A stretch of DNA of 64,000 nt from Flavobacterium croceum DSM 17960. Its GTDB lineage: Bacteria > Bacteroidota > Bacteroidia > Flavobacteriales > Flavobacteriaceae. The stretch spans positions 62,001 to 126,000 of the forward strand of contig NZ_PQNY01000003.1 in NCBI RefSeq assembly GCF_002917885.1, in the 5' to 3' direction. The notes under the pieces were generated by a model. That model was not told the DNA's origin, ran no database searches, and worked only from the letters and a program-made list of their open reading frames with translations. Of this stretch, positions 8,884 to 16,810 are shown in pieces. A program made the translations under genes and the position numbers. The number at the start of each line of letters is the position of its first letter. Within the stretch, counting starts at the first letter, position 1.

Positions 8884-9567
8884 ATGAAGAAATATTTAAT
8901 TATAGGTGGAAGTAAAGGAATAACAAAAGAGGTAGTCAAACAACTTTCTGCTCAAGGCGATTTTTGTTATGTAATTTCGAGAACCACACCCGATTTTCCG
9001 TTTAATGGAACTCATTTTGCATTAAATGCTCTTACAGATGATTTGCCTGCACTTGAACCATTAGACGGTATTGTATATGGCATTGGAACTATTAATTTAA
9101 AACCATTTAACCGCCTTTCTATAGATGATTTCGCACATGATTGGCAAGTGAATGTTTTAGGTGCTGTTAAAGTAGTGCAACATTATTTGCCTCAATTAAA
9201 ACTAGCAAATAAAGCGAGTGTAGTTATGTTTAGTTCGGTGGCGGCACAGCGCGGTATGCCTTTTCATGCAAGTATTGGCGCAGCAAAGGGTGCTGTGGAA
9301 GGATTGGTAAAGAGTTTAGCAGCAGAATTAGCGCCCAAAATTCGAGTGAATGCAATTGCTCCTTCAATTGTTGATACGCCTCTTGCAGCCGGAATTCTAA
9401 GAAACGACACAATTAAAGAAAACATGGTGGCGAAACATCCATTAAAACGAATTTTGCAACCTGAAGATGTAGCCAAAACGGTTGTTTTTTTACTTAATGA
9501 TTCCTCAAATGGTATAACCGGACAAATATTTATTCAAGATAACGGACTAATTTCTATTAGTAACTAA
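8884..9567 (+). CDS. SDR-family protein lacking the catalytic tyrosine
   Basis: A 227-residue short-chain dehydrogenase-like protein. The nucleotide-binding loop is 'YLIIGGSKGITKEVVKQL', and 'VMFSSVAAQRGMPFHAS' carries the active-site Ser region. The C-terminal 'LNDSSNGITGQIFIQDNG' is typical of SDRs. At the YxxxK motif the sequence reads HASIGAAKGA, so Ile replaces the catalytic Tyr while Lys is kept. Normal reductase chemistry is therefore doubtful unless another residue substitutes. It sits between DUF2805 and folE, which suggests a pterin- or flavin-related role in this operon; that is an inference. Confidence 0.82.
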   Translation: MKKYLIIGGSKGITKEVVKQLSAQGDFCYVISRTTPDFPFNGTHFALNALTDDLPALEPLDGIVYGIGTINLKPFNRLSIDDFAHDWQVNVLGAVKVVQHYLPQLKLANKASVVMFSSVAAQRGMPFHASIGAAKGAVEGLVKSLAAELAPKIRVNAIAPSIVDTPLAAGILRNDTIKENMVAKHPLKRILQPEDVAKTVVFLLNDSSNGITGQIFIQDNGLISISN

Positions 9568-9578
9568 AAAAGATAACG

Positions 9579-10265
9579 ATGACAAAGAATCCAACAGTTG
9601 ATACATCAAATTTAGTCTCTTTCTCAATTGATGAAATAGGCGATAATCATTTATTTACTTCCGTAGAAACTCCTATGAAAGCAGATGCTTTTCTTTTGTC
9701 TGACGAAGATAAAAAAGAAAAGATAGCTTTTCATTTTAAAGAAATAATGGAAGTTTTAGGACTCGATTTAACCGATGATTCATTAAAAGGCACTCCACAA
9801 CGTGTGGCCAAAATGTATATTGATGAAATTTTTTGTGGTCTGAATCCAGCAAACAAACCTCAAATAGCTCTTTTTGAAAACAAATACCAATACAATCAGA
9901 TGCTTGTTGAAAAGAATATTACCTTTTATTCTAATTGTGAACATCATTTTGTACCTATTTTTGGTAAAATACACGTGGCATATATTTCAAAAGGAAAAGT
10001 AATTGGGCTTTCAAAAATCAATAGAATTGTGCAATATTTTGCTCAGCGACCACAAGTTCAAGAACGATTAACCATGCAAATTGGTCTAGAATTGCAACAA
10101 ATTTTAGAAACAGAAGACATCGCCGTAATTGTTGATGCAAAACATTTGTGTGTGTCTTCTCGAGGTGTTAAAGATGAAAGTTCGGCTACTGTAACCAGCT
10201 ATTATGGCGGTGTATTTAAAAATGAACAAAAAGTAATCGAATTACATAATTATATTAAATCTTAA
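9579..10265 (+). CDS. folE: GTP cyclohydrolase I
   Basis: A 228-residue enzyme that converts GTP to 7,8-dihydroneopterin triphosphate, the first step of folate and pterin synthesis. Zinc ligands are visible in 'NCEHHFVPIFGK' and in the Cys of 'HLCVSSRGVKDESSATVTS'. 'GLSKINRIVQYFAQRPQVQE' is the conserved core. The first 35 residues are a variable extension. It is the last gene of the photolyase operon, 11 nt after the SDR. It may supply the folate or pterin antenna for the photolyases; whether the genome has a second folE cannot be seen. Confidence 0.93.
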   Translation: MTKNPTVDTSNLVSFSIDEIGDNHLFTSVETPMKADAFLLSDEDKKEKIAFHFKEIMEVLGLDLTDDSLKGTPQRVAKMYIDEIFCGLNPANKPQIALFENKYQYNQMLVEKNITFYSNCEHHFVPIFGKIHVAYISKGKVIGLSKINRIVQYFAQRPQVQERLTMQIGLELQQILETEDIAVIVDAKHLCVSSRGVKDESSATVTSYYGGVFKNEQKVIELHNYIKS

Positions 10266-10276
10266 AATATATTTTA

Positions 10277-10284
10277 TATATTTG
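10277..10284 (+). promoter_or_regulatory. -7 promoter element of the pheA operon
   Basis: TATATTTG is a perfect TAnnTTTG match 20 nt before the leader-peptide ATG. No convincing -33 TTTG is visible at the right distance, since that region is the AT-rich end of folE. Confidence 0.45.
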
Positions 10285-10303
10285 CCTTACATACAACAAC
10301 AGA

Positions 10304-10378
10304 ATGAATTACCAATTTTCATATTTTAACAATTTTTTCTATTATTTTTGTAATCAGAAAGGGATTGTAATTATGTGA
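10304..10378 (+). CDS. Phe/Tyr-rich leader peptide of the pheA operon
   Basis: A 24-codon open frame from ATG 10304 to TGA 10376-10378 that begins MNYQFSYFNNFFYYF. Five Phe and four Tyr fall in the first 15 codons. It lies between a promoter-like TATATTTG and a strong terminator that immediately precedes pheA, exactly the arrangement of an amino-acid attenuator. Ribosome stalling at the Phe/Tyr codons under starvation would favour read-through. I infer its role from composition and position. Confidence 0.85.
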   Translation: MNYQFSYFNNFFYYFCNQKGIVIM

Positions 10379-10433
10379 ATTTTTTAAAATAAATACATTG
10401 AAGCAAATCCCGATTTATTCGGGATTTTTTTTT
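10361..10433 (+). terminator. transcription attenuator (antiterminator/terminator) of pheA
   Basis: The terminator stem is AAATCCCGA (10405-10413) with TCGGGATTT (10419-10427), a 5-nt loop and a T-run to 10433, ending 8 nt before pheA. GGGATT at 10361-10366, inside the leader-peptide gene, can pair instead with AATCCC at 10406-10411 and break that stem. A ribosome that reaches the stop codon at 10376-10378 would cover 10361-10366 and allow termination. A ribosome stalled on the upstream Phe/Tyr codons would leave it free. Confidence 0.8.
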
Positions 10434-10441
10434 GAATAAAG

Positions 10442-11287
10442 ATGAAACAAACAGTAGCTATACAAGGAATAAAAGGATCATTTCATCATCAAGTTGCTTT
10501 AGAATATTTTCAAGACAATGTTAATATTGATGAGTGTTTGTCGTTTGAAACGCTTGCCGATAGCTTAATTAATAATAAATCGCAACAAGCAATAATGGCG
10601 ATTGAAAATTCTATTGCGGGTTCGATAATTCCAAATTACGCTTTGATAGACAAAAATAATTTCCACATTATCGGAGAATATTATTTGGATATTGTTCAGA
10701 ATTTGATGGTTTTAAACGGACAAATTTTAGAAGAAATTCAAGAAGTACACTCTCATCCAATGGCGCTTTTGCAATGTATGGATTTCTTGAAAAAACATCC
10801 AAATATCAAATTAGTAGAAGATAAAGATACAGCAGAAACTGCTAGAAGAATTGACCAAAATCAAATCAAAGGAATTGCCGCAATAGGAAGTAAAGTTGCA
10901 GCAGAATTATATAATTTAAACATTATTGCACCAGAAATTCAAACGGTAAATAATAATATGACTCGTTTTTTTATCATTAGTAGAGAAAAAAATCAAGTAA
11001 ATAAAGAAGAAATCAATAAAGCTTCCATAAAATTTGAATTAGATGACACACTAGGTAGTTTGGCAACCGTTTTAAATGTAACGACAAATTGCAAATTAAA
11101 CCTAACCAAAATACAATCGATGCCTATAATTGAAAAACCTTTTCAATATTCATTTATTGTAGATGTAGTATTTGAAAAATACAAACATTATGAAAAAGCC
11201 GTGAAAATTTTAGAACTCATGACCAATCAATTTAAGATTTTAGGCGAATATAAGAGCAATAACAAAAATCAAATTCAAAGACAATAA
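10442..11287 (+). CDS. pheA: prephenate dehydratase
   Basis: A 281-residue monofunctional enzyme converting prephenate to phenylpyruvate. The catalytic domain shows 'AIQGIKGSFHHQVALEYF' at the start, 'MAIENSIAGSIIPNYAL' and the active-site TRF in 'NNNMTRFFIIS'. The C-terminal ACT domain (about residue 195 on) begins 'KFELDDTLGSLATVLNV' and should bind Phe for feedback inhibition. It is the first gene of the aromatic operon, directly behind the leader/attenuator, and is followed by an aminotransferase, tyrA and a DAHP synthase fusion. Confidence 0.93.
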   Translation: MKQTVAIQGIKGSFHHQVALEYFQDNVNIDECLSFETLADSLINNKSQQAIMAIENSIAGSIIPNYALIDKNNFHIIGEYYLDIVQNLMVLNGQILEEIQEVHSHPMALLQCMDFLKKHPNIKLVEDKDTAETARRIDQNQIKGIAAIGSKVAAELYNLNIIAPEIQTVNNNMTRFFIISREKNQVNKEEINKASIKFELDDTLGSLATVLNVTTNCKLNLTKIQSMPIIEKPFQYSFIVDVVFEKYKHYEKAVKILELMTNQFKILGEYKSNNKNQIQRQ

Positions 11288-11314
11288 CAAAATCAATTTT
11301 ATAATTTATATTGA

Positions 11315-11358
11315 TTGACATTGATATTGACATTGATATTGACATTGATATTGACATT
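11315..11358 (+). repeat. 12-bp tandem repeat, 3.7 copies
   Basis: The unit TTGACATTGATA is repeated three times perfectly, with a partial fourth copy, ending 8 nt before the aminotransferase ATG. The unit length is a multiple of three and the frame is open, so the tract could be read as (TLIL)n from a TTG at 11315, but no gene start is supported there. Confidence 0.9.
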
Positions 11359-11365
11359 AAAAACA

Positions 11366-12511
11366 ATGATACAAACCGCAAAAAGACTAGAAACCGTTCA
11401 AGAATACTACTTCTCAAGAAAATTGAAAGAAGTAAGGCAACTTATGCTTGAAGGTAAACCAATCATTAATATGGGAATTGGAAGTCCAGATTTGGCACCA
11501 CATTCGTCGGTAATTAAAGCCATTCAAAAGGCAATGTTTGATGAAAAAGCACACGAATATCAAAGCTATCAAGGTTTGCCACAATTGCGTCAAGGTTTTG
11601 CTGATTTTTATGCAACTAATTTCAATGTCGAATTAAATTCAGATAACGAAATTTTACCTTTAATGGGTTCCAAAGAGGGAATCATGCACATTTCATTAGT
11701 GTTTTTAAATGAAGGCGATGAAGTTTTAATTCCAAATCCGGGTTATCCAACGTATGCTTCTGTAACAGAATTGGTTCAGGCGAAAGCAGTTTATTATGAT
11801 TTAAAAGAAAAAAACAATTGGCAACCCGATTTTGAAGCTTTAGAAAAAACAGATTTATCAAAAGTAAAATTAATGTGGGTCGGTTATCCACACATGCCAA
11901 CTGGTGCAAATGCAACTTTAGAATTGTATCAGAAATTAATTGATTTTGGGAAAAAGCATAACATTTTAATTGTAAATGACAATCCGTACAGTTTTGTTTT
12001 AAACGACAATCCTTTATCGATTTTTCAAATTAAAGGTTCAAAAGACATCGCTTTAGAATTAAATTCATTGAGTAAAACGTTCAATATGGCAGGTTGGCGC
12101 GTAGGAATGGTTCTAGGAAACGCCATTTTAATTGATGCTATTTTAAAAGTTAAAAGCAATATGGATTCGGGAATGTTTTATGGAATTCAAAAAGGTGCAA
12201 TTGTAGCATTAAAATTAGGACAAGATTGGTTTGAAACTCAGAATAAAATCTATGCAAAAAGAAAAAAATTAATTTTTGAATTGGCAACAAAAATGAATTG
12301 TACTTTCGATAAAAACGCTGTGGGAATGTTCGTTTGGGCAAAATTACCAATCGGAATTCAATCGGAAGAATTCATAGATAATTTATTATTTGAAAAACAC
12401 ATTTTCCTAACACCAGGAACCATTTTTGGTAGCAATGGCGAGGGTTACATACGATTTTCATTATGTGTTAAAGAAGAAAATGTTTTAGAAGCAATAAAAA
12501 GACTTCAATGA
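11366..12511 (+). CDS. PLP-dependent aminotransferase (class I/II) of the aromatic operon
   Basis: A 381-residue fold-type I aminotransferase. The PLP lysine is in 'NSLSKTFNMAGWRVGM' (about Lys237). 'NPGYPTYASVTELVQAK' and 'IRFSLCVKEENVLEAI' are family signatures. I place the start at ATG 11366; the open frame extends upstream only through the tandem repeat. Lying between pheA and tyrA, it probably transaminates phenylpyruvate and 4-hydroxyphenylpyruvate to Phe and Tyr. Substrate choice cannot be read from the sequence, and other class I/II activities are possible. Confidence 0.88.
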   Translation: MIQTAKRLETVQEYYFSRKLKEVRQLMLEGKPIINMGIGSPDLAPHSSVIKAIQKAMFDEKAHEYQSYQGLPQLRQGFADFYATNFNVELNSDNEILPLMGSKEGIMHISLVFLNEGDEVLIPNPGYPTYASVTELVQAKAVYYDLKEKNNWQPDFEALEKTDLSKVKLMWVGYPHMPTGANATLELYQKLIDFGKKHNILIVNDNPYSFVLNDNPLSIFQIKGSKDIALELNSLSKTFNMAGWRVGMVLGNAILIDAILKVKSNMDSGMFYGIQKGAIVALKLGQDWFETQNKIYAKRKKLIFELATKMNCTFDKNAVGMFVWAKLPIGIQSEEFIDNLLFEKHIFLTPGTIFGSNGEGYIRFSLCVKEENVLEAIKRLQ

Positions 12512-12627
12512 CAATGGCAATTACAAAATTCAATAACAATCAAAATAAAAAGTAACAATTTTTAATAATAAAATTTTGATTTTTGAATTTGATTTTTGCA
12601 ATTGACATTGAAAAATTAAAATAAAAC

Positions 12628-13467
12628 ATGAAAACATTTATAATAGGAACAGGGTTAATTGGCGGTTCGATGGCATTAGACATCAAATCAATTTACGATG
12701 ATGCCGTTATTTTTGGAATTGATGCCAAAGAAAAACATCTTGATGAAGCAATACATCTTGGAATTATTGACCAAAAAGCAACCGAAAATGATTTAATTAA
12801 CGCAGATTTAGTAATCGTTGCTGTGCCAGTTGACGTTGCTTTAGTAATTTTGCCTGATATTTTGAATAAAATTGGAGAACAAACTTTGGTTTTTGATGTT
12901 GGCTCAACCAAAAACCCAATTTGCGAAGCTATCGAAAATCATCCGAAAAGGAAGAATTTTATGGCTTGCCATCCCATTGCGGGAACTGAATTTTCTGGAC
13001 CAAAAGCAGCTATCAAAGGTTTGTATAAAGGTAAAACAAACATCATTTGTGAAGTTGAAAAAACGACTTTCAAATTGCAAGAAAAAGCCATGGATTTGTT
13101 CAAAAAACTTGGAATGCGTATTCGGTATATGGATCCAAAATCGCATGACAAACACATTGCTTATGTATCGCATTTATCACATATAAGTTCATTTATGCTT
13201 GGGAAAACGGTTATCGAAAAAGAAAAATCGGAACAAGATATTTTTGATATGGCAGGTTCTGGATTTGAAAGCACGGTTCGTTTAGCCAAAAGTTCACCAG
13301 CTATGTGGACGCCCATTTTTAAACAAAATAAAAAGCAAGTTCTAAAATCATTAGAAGAATACATTCAGAATTTATCTAATTTCAAAGATTTATTAGAGAA
13401 TGATAACTACGAAGAGGTTTATAACGAAATGCAGAATACGAATAGAATTAAAGAAATATTGAAATAG
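12628..13467 (+). CDS. tyrA: prephenate dehydrogenase
   Basis: A 279-residue NAD(P)-dependent enzyme that makes 4-hydroxyphenylpyruvate for tyrosine synthesis. The dinucleotide-binding motif is 'FIIGTGLIGGSMALDI' at the very N-terminus. 'ACHPIAGTEFSGPKAA' carries the catalytic His region, and 'VSHLSHISSFMLGK' is conserved. No ACT domain is attached. The 116 nt upstream is AT-rich with CAAT/ATTG-type degenerate repeats like those before the aminotransferase. It is in the same operon. Confidence 0.92.
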   Translation: MKTFIIGTGLIGGSMALDIKSIYDDAVIFGIDAKEKHLDEAIHLGIIDQKATENDLINADLVIVAVPVDVALVILPDILNKIGEQTLVFDVGSTKNPICEAIENHPKRKNFMACHPIAGTEFSGPKAAIKGLYKGKTNIICEVEKTTFKLQEKAMDLFKKLGMRIRYMDPKSHDKHIAYVSHLSHISSFMLGKTVIEKEKSEQDIFDMAGSGFESTVRLAKSSPAMWTPIFKQNKKQVLKSLEEYIQNLSNFKDLLENDNYEEVYNEMQNTNRIKEILK

Positions 13468-13545
13468 TCGAAAGTTGAAAGTCGAAAGTCAAAAGTGGAA
13501 AACCTTTGACTTTATCACTTTTGACTTTATGACTTTAAGACTAAA
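13468..13545 (+). repeat. AAGTCAAAAGT-type repeat cluster
   Basis: The whole tyrA to DAHP-synthase gap consists of GTCGAAAGT/GTCAAAAGT units on one side and their reverse complements (ACTTTTGACTTTATGAC) on the other, so it can fold on itself. A related AAAAGTC tract is inside aroA at 17498-17531. Confidence 0.7.
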
Positions 13546-13548
13546 GTT

Positions 13549-14631
13549 ATGGAGAACAACAAAGAAATGAGAGCGTGGTTAAATAACTTCAATTTGCCAC
13601 ATCCGCTTGTAATAGCAGGGCCGTGTAGTGCCGAAACTGAAGAGCAAGTCTTGAAAATTGCACGTGAATTAAAAGATTCAAAAGTATCGGTTTTTAGAGC
13701 GGGTATTTGGAAACCAAGAACGCGCCCGGGTGGATTTGAAGGTGTAGGCGAAATCGGATTAAAATGGTTGCAAAAAGCAAAAGCAGAAACTGGTTTGCAA
13801 ATGGCTGTTGAAGTTGCAACGGTAGCTCACGTGAAATTGGCTTTAGAACACGATATTGATATTTTGTGGATAGGAGCGCGTACTACTGTAAACCCGTTTG
13901 CGGTTCAAGAAATTGCTGACGCATTGCAAAATACAGATAAAATTATTTTGGTAAAAAACCCTGTAAATCCCGATTTAGCTCTGTGGATTGGTGGCGTAGA
14001 ACGTTTGTATAATGCCAACATAAAAAACATAGGGGTTATACATAGAGGTTTTTCTACTTATGAAAAAACAAAATACCGAAACAATCCAGAATGGCAAATT
14101 GCTATCGATTTTCAAAATAAATTTCCCGATATACCTTTACTCATAGATCCTTCTCATATTACAGGAAATCGCGATATGATTTTCCAAGTTACGCAAGAAG
14201 CACTCGATTTGAATTATGACGGAATGATTATTGAAACGCATATCGATCCAGATAATGCTTGGAGCGATGCCGCACAGCAAGTTACACCAACACAATTAAA
14301 GAAAATTATTTTTGATTTAACCATTAGAAAACAAACTGATGATGCTGACGATTACCAACAAAAACTAAATAAACTACGACACAAAATTGACGACTACGAC
14401 ACCAAACTATTGGAAACCATAGGCAAAAGAATGAAAATTGCTGAAGAAATTGGAGCGCTAAAAAAGGAAAAAAATGTTGCTGTATTACAAAACAAACGTT
14501 GGAATGAAATATTAGAAAAAATGATACAAAATGGTCACGAAAAAGGGTTGAGTGAGGCATTTATTATCCAATTTTTCAAAGCTATACACCAAGAAAGTAT
14601 TACGCACCAAGAAAGAATTTTTAATAAATAG
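13549..14631 (+). CDS. bifunctional DAHP synthase / chorismate mutase (type II)
   Basis: A 360-residue fusion. Residues about 1-265 form a KDO8P-type DAHP synthase ('PLVIAGPCSAETEEQVLKIA', 'RAGIWKPRTRPGGFEGVGE', 'GVIHRGFSTYEKTKYRNN', 'IDPSHITGNR'), which condenses PEP and erythrose-4-phosphate. Residues about 270-360 form an AroQ chorismate mutase ('LRHKIDDYDTKLLETIGKRM', then 'IGALKKEKNVAVLQNKRW'). It thus catalyses both the entry step of the shikimate pathway and the chorismate-to-prephenate branch step, and closes the pheA-tyrA operon. The mutase domain often gives feedback regulation by prephenate. Confidence 0.93.
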   Translation: MENNKEMRAWLNNFNLPHPLVIAGPCSAETEEQVLKIARELKDSKVSVFRAGIWKPRTRPGGFEGVGEIGLKWLQKAKAETGLQMAVEVATVAHVKLALEHDIDILWIGARTTVNPFAVQEIADALQNTDKIILVKNPVNPDLALWIGGVERLYNANIKNIGVIHRGFSTYEKTKYRNNPEWQIAIDFQNKFPDIPLLIDPSHITGNRDMIFQVTQEALDLNYDGMIIETHIDPDNAWSDAAQQVTPTQLKKIIFDLTIRKQTDDADDYQQKLNKLRHKIDDYDTKLLETIGKRMKIAEEIGALKKEKNVAVLQNKRWNEILEKMIQNGHEKGLSEAFIIQFFKAIHQESITHQERIFNK

Positions 14632-14694
14632 TTTCATTATCAACAAAATATTTTTCTTATTATTGCAATATTAATTTATAAATTTATTTAATGT

Positions 14695-15219
14695 ATGAAA
14701 AAACTAATTTTATTCTGTGTATTCCTTTTTTCTGTTTCATTAGCTTCTGCGCAAGTAGATGTTATTACTAAACATAGTGGTGAAGTCATTAAAGGGAAAG
14801 TTTTAAAAGTTGAAGAATTTACAATCGTATTTAAATATGATGGAGAAGATGCCGAAAACACAATAAGTAAATATGCCGTTCAGAAGATAGTATATGGTAA
14901 AAGTGGTAGAGTTGAGGATATTTCTGATAAAATAATAGTAAATGGAGAAGATGATTGGGAAAAAGTAGTTATTGTAGAAGATAAAGCCTATATAGCTGGA
15001 TTGAAAAAAGTAGATGAAGTTAGAGGTAAAACAGGTCTTATTAATTATCATACCGGAAACACTGGAGATAAAAAAGCTGAGAAAAAATTAAAAATGGCAG
15101 CAGCAGCAATGGGTTGCCCTTTTATTTTGCAAACTGCTGATAAATCTACAGTTGGGTCTAGTTCTAATGGTTTAGGTGGGTCTCAAAATATTAAAAAAGG
15201 GGTAGCTTACAAATATTAA
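14695..15219 (+). CDS. hypothetical exported protein
   Basis: A 174-residue protein that I do not recognise by name. It has a clear signal peptide (MKKLILFCVFLFSVSLASAQ). A beta-rich segment follows: 'DVITKHSGEVIKGKVLKVEE', then 'TISKYAVQKIVYGKSGRVED', a pattern common in small Bacteroidetes exported proteins. The last third is Gly/Ser/Lys-rich (SSSNGLGGSQNIKKG). It is a separate unit after the aromatic operon, with its own terminator. Confidence 0.65.
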   Translation: MKKLILFCVFLFSVSLASAQVDVITKHSGEVIKGKVLKVEEFTIVFKYDGEDAENTISKYAVQKIVYGKSGRVEDISDKIIVNGEDDWEKVVIVEDKAYIAGLKKVDEVRGKTGLINYHTGNTGDKKAEKKLKMAAAAMGCPFILQTADKSTVGSSSNGLGGSQNIKKGVAYKY

Positions 15220-15238
15220 ATATTAGCAACTCTAATGA

Positions 15239-15271
15239 ACAAAACGGGCAGTAATTCTGCTCGTTTTTGTT
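15239..15271 (+). terminator. Rho-independent terminator
   Basis: AACAAAACGGGCAG pairs with CTGCTCGTTTTTGTT (one G-U pair) around a 5-nt loop, followed by T residues, 20 nt after the 14695-15219 gene. Confidence 0.8.
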
Positions 15272-15299
15272 TTAAACTCATATCATTTTCTTACATTTG
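15266..15299 (+). promoter_or_regulatory. promoter of rsgA
   Basis: TTTG at 15266-15269 and TACATTTG at 15292-15299 match the -33/-7 pattern, with a 22-nt gap that is slightly long. The rsgA ATG begins only 6 nt after the -7 box, so the message may be nearly leaderless. Confidence 0.5.
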
Positions 15300-15305
15300 C
15301 TTTGT

Positions 15306-16286
15306 ATGACAGGAATCGTTTATAAATCTACGGGGAGTTTCTACACTGTAAAAACCCAAACTAATGAAAGCTACGAATGCCGTATTAAAGGAAAATTTAG
15401 AATTAAAGGCATTAAAAGCACCAACCCCATTGCTGTTGGTGATGTGGTAGATTTTGAACTTGACACTTCTACAGATATCACAATTGGGCAAATTTATCAT
15501 ATACACGAACGAAAAAATTATATCATTAGAAAATCGGTAAATTTATCCAAGCAAACTCATATTATTGCTTCCAATATAGATTTGGTTTTTCTATTGGTTA
15601 CGATAAACAATCCACCAACAACAACAAGTTTTATCGACAGATTTTTGGTTACCGCAGAAGCCTACGGAATAGAAACTATATTGATTTTTAATAAAATTGA
15701 TACCTACGATGAGGCTATGCAAGACGAACAATTGTACTTGCAATACATATATTCGCAAATAGGGTATAAATGCCTACGTATTTCTTCTACAGAAAACAAA
15801 GGAATAGAGGCTCTAAAAGAAATTATGACTGATAAAACCTGTATGTTTTCGGGACATTCGGGCGTTGGAAAATCTACCTTGGTGAATGCTTTGGAACCTG
15901 CGCTAGACTTAAGAACAAAGCACATCTCTGAACAAAGTATGCAAGGACAACATACCACTACATTTGCCGAAATGTTTGACTTGTCATTTGGCGCAAAAAT
16001 TATAGACACGCCTGGCATTAAAGGGTTTGGACTTGTAGACATGGATCCGCAAGAAGTAAGCGATTATTTTCCTGAATTTTTTCAACTCAAAAATGAATGT
16101 AAATTTAATAATTGTTTGCATAAAGAAGAACCGCATTGTGCTGTAAAAAAAGCACTCGAAGAAGATAAAATTGCTTGGTCGCGATACAATTCTTACCTAA
16201 AAATTTTAGAAGGAGACGATGAGAATTACCGCCAAGACATTTACAATAACGATCGTATAGCAAGCGACGAAACCCGAAAAAATTAA
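15306..16286 (+). CDS. rsgA: ribosome small-subunit GTPase RsgA
   Basis: A 326-residue circularly permuted GTPase that helps mature the 30S subunit. An N-terminal OB fold (MTGIVYKSTGSFYTV) is followed by the G-motifs in permuted order: G4 'LIFNKIDTYDEA', G1 'SGHSGVGKSTLVNAL', G3 'IDTPGIKGFGL'. The C-terminal zinc site is 'CKFNNCLHKEEPHC'. The start is the ATG at 15306, since the TTG three codons earlier lies inside the -7 promoter box. It is probably the first gene of a run through dtd to aroA. Confidence 0.95.
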   Translation: MTGIVYKSTGSFYTVKTQTNESYECRIKGKFRIKGIKSTNPIAVGDVVDFELDTSTDITIGQIYHIHERKNYIIRKSVNLSKQTHIIASNIDLVFLLVTINNPPTTTSFIDRFLVTAEAYGIETILIFNKIDTYDEAMQDEQLYLQYIYSQIGYKCLRISSTENKGIEALKEIMTDKTCMFSGHSGVGKSTLVNALEPALDLRTKHISEQSMQGQHTTTFAEMFDLSFGAKIIDTPGIKGFGLVDMDPQEVSDYFPEFFQLKNECKFNNCLHKEEPHCAVKKALEEDKIAWSRYNSYLKILEGDDENYRQDIYNNDRIASDETRKN

Positions 16287-16357
16287 ACATTACATTGCTT
16301 CCTTTTAGCTTTTTTTGCTAATTTTATAGTTGTAATACATATTAGCCAACTCAAACC

Positions 16358-16810
16358 ATGAAAGCTGTTATACAACGTGTTTTAAATGCCTCTGTAACTA
16401 TTGACAATAGTATTGTTGCTTCAATAGCTCATGGATTACTCATTTTAGTTGGTATTGAAGATCTAGATACACAAGACGACATAATATGGCTATCTCAAAA
16501 AATTGTCAATCTTCGTATTTTTGGCGATGAAAATCAAGTTATGAATTTATCTGTAAAAGATAGTAAAGGCGATATTATTGTTGTATCGCAATTTACACTT
16601 CATGCTTCTACAAAAAAAGGAAATCGTCCAAGCTATATAAAAGCAGCCAAACCACAAGTAGCTATACCTATTTATGAAAATTTTATCGCTCAAATGCAAA
16701 CCGATTTAGGAAAAAGCATACAAACTGGGCAATTTGGCGCAGACATGAAAGTTTCTTTACTTAATGACGGGCCTGTAACAATTATTATTGATACAAAAAA
16801 CAGAGAATAA
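16358..16810 (+). CDS. dtd: D-aminoacyl-tRNA deacylase
   Basis: A 150-residue enzyme of normal length that hydrolyses D-aminoacyl-tRNA and glycyl-tRNA(Ala). Family motifs are 'MKAVIQRVLNASVTID' at the start, the 'VSQFTLHASTKKGNRPSY' loop and the C-terminal 'NDGPVTIIID'. The active-site Ser-Gln-Phe-Thr and Gly/Asn-Pro motifs are intact. The following small membrane protein begins on the next base. Confidence 0.94.
   Translation: MKAVIQRVLNASVTIDNSIVASIAHGLLILVGIEDLDTQDDIIWLSQKIVNLRIFGDENQVMNLSVKDSKGDIIVVSQFTLHASTKKGNRPSYIKAAKPQVAIPIYENFIAQMQTDLGKSIQTGQFGADMKVSLLNDGPVTIIIDTKNRE

Noticed and set aside
11315..11365. Tandem repeat as an N-terminal extension of the aminotransferase
   Set aside because: It would need a TTG start and gives a hydrophobic (TLIL)n stretch foreign to the family; ATG 11366 is better.
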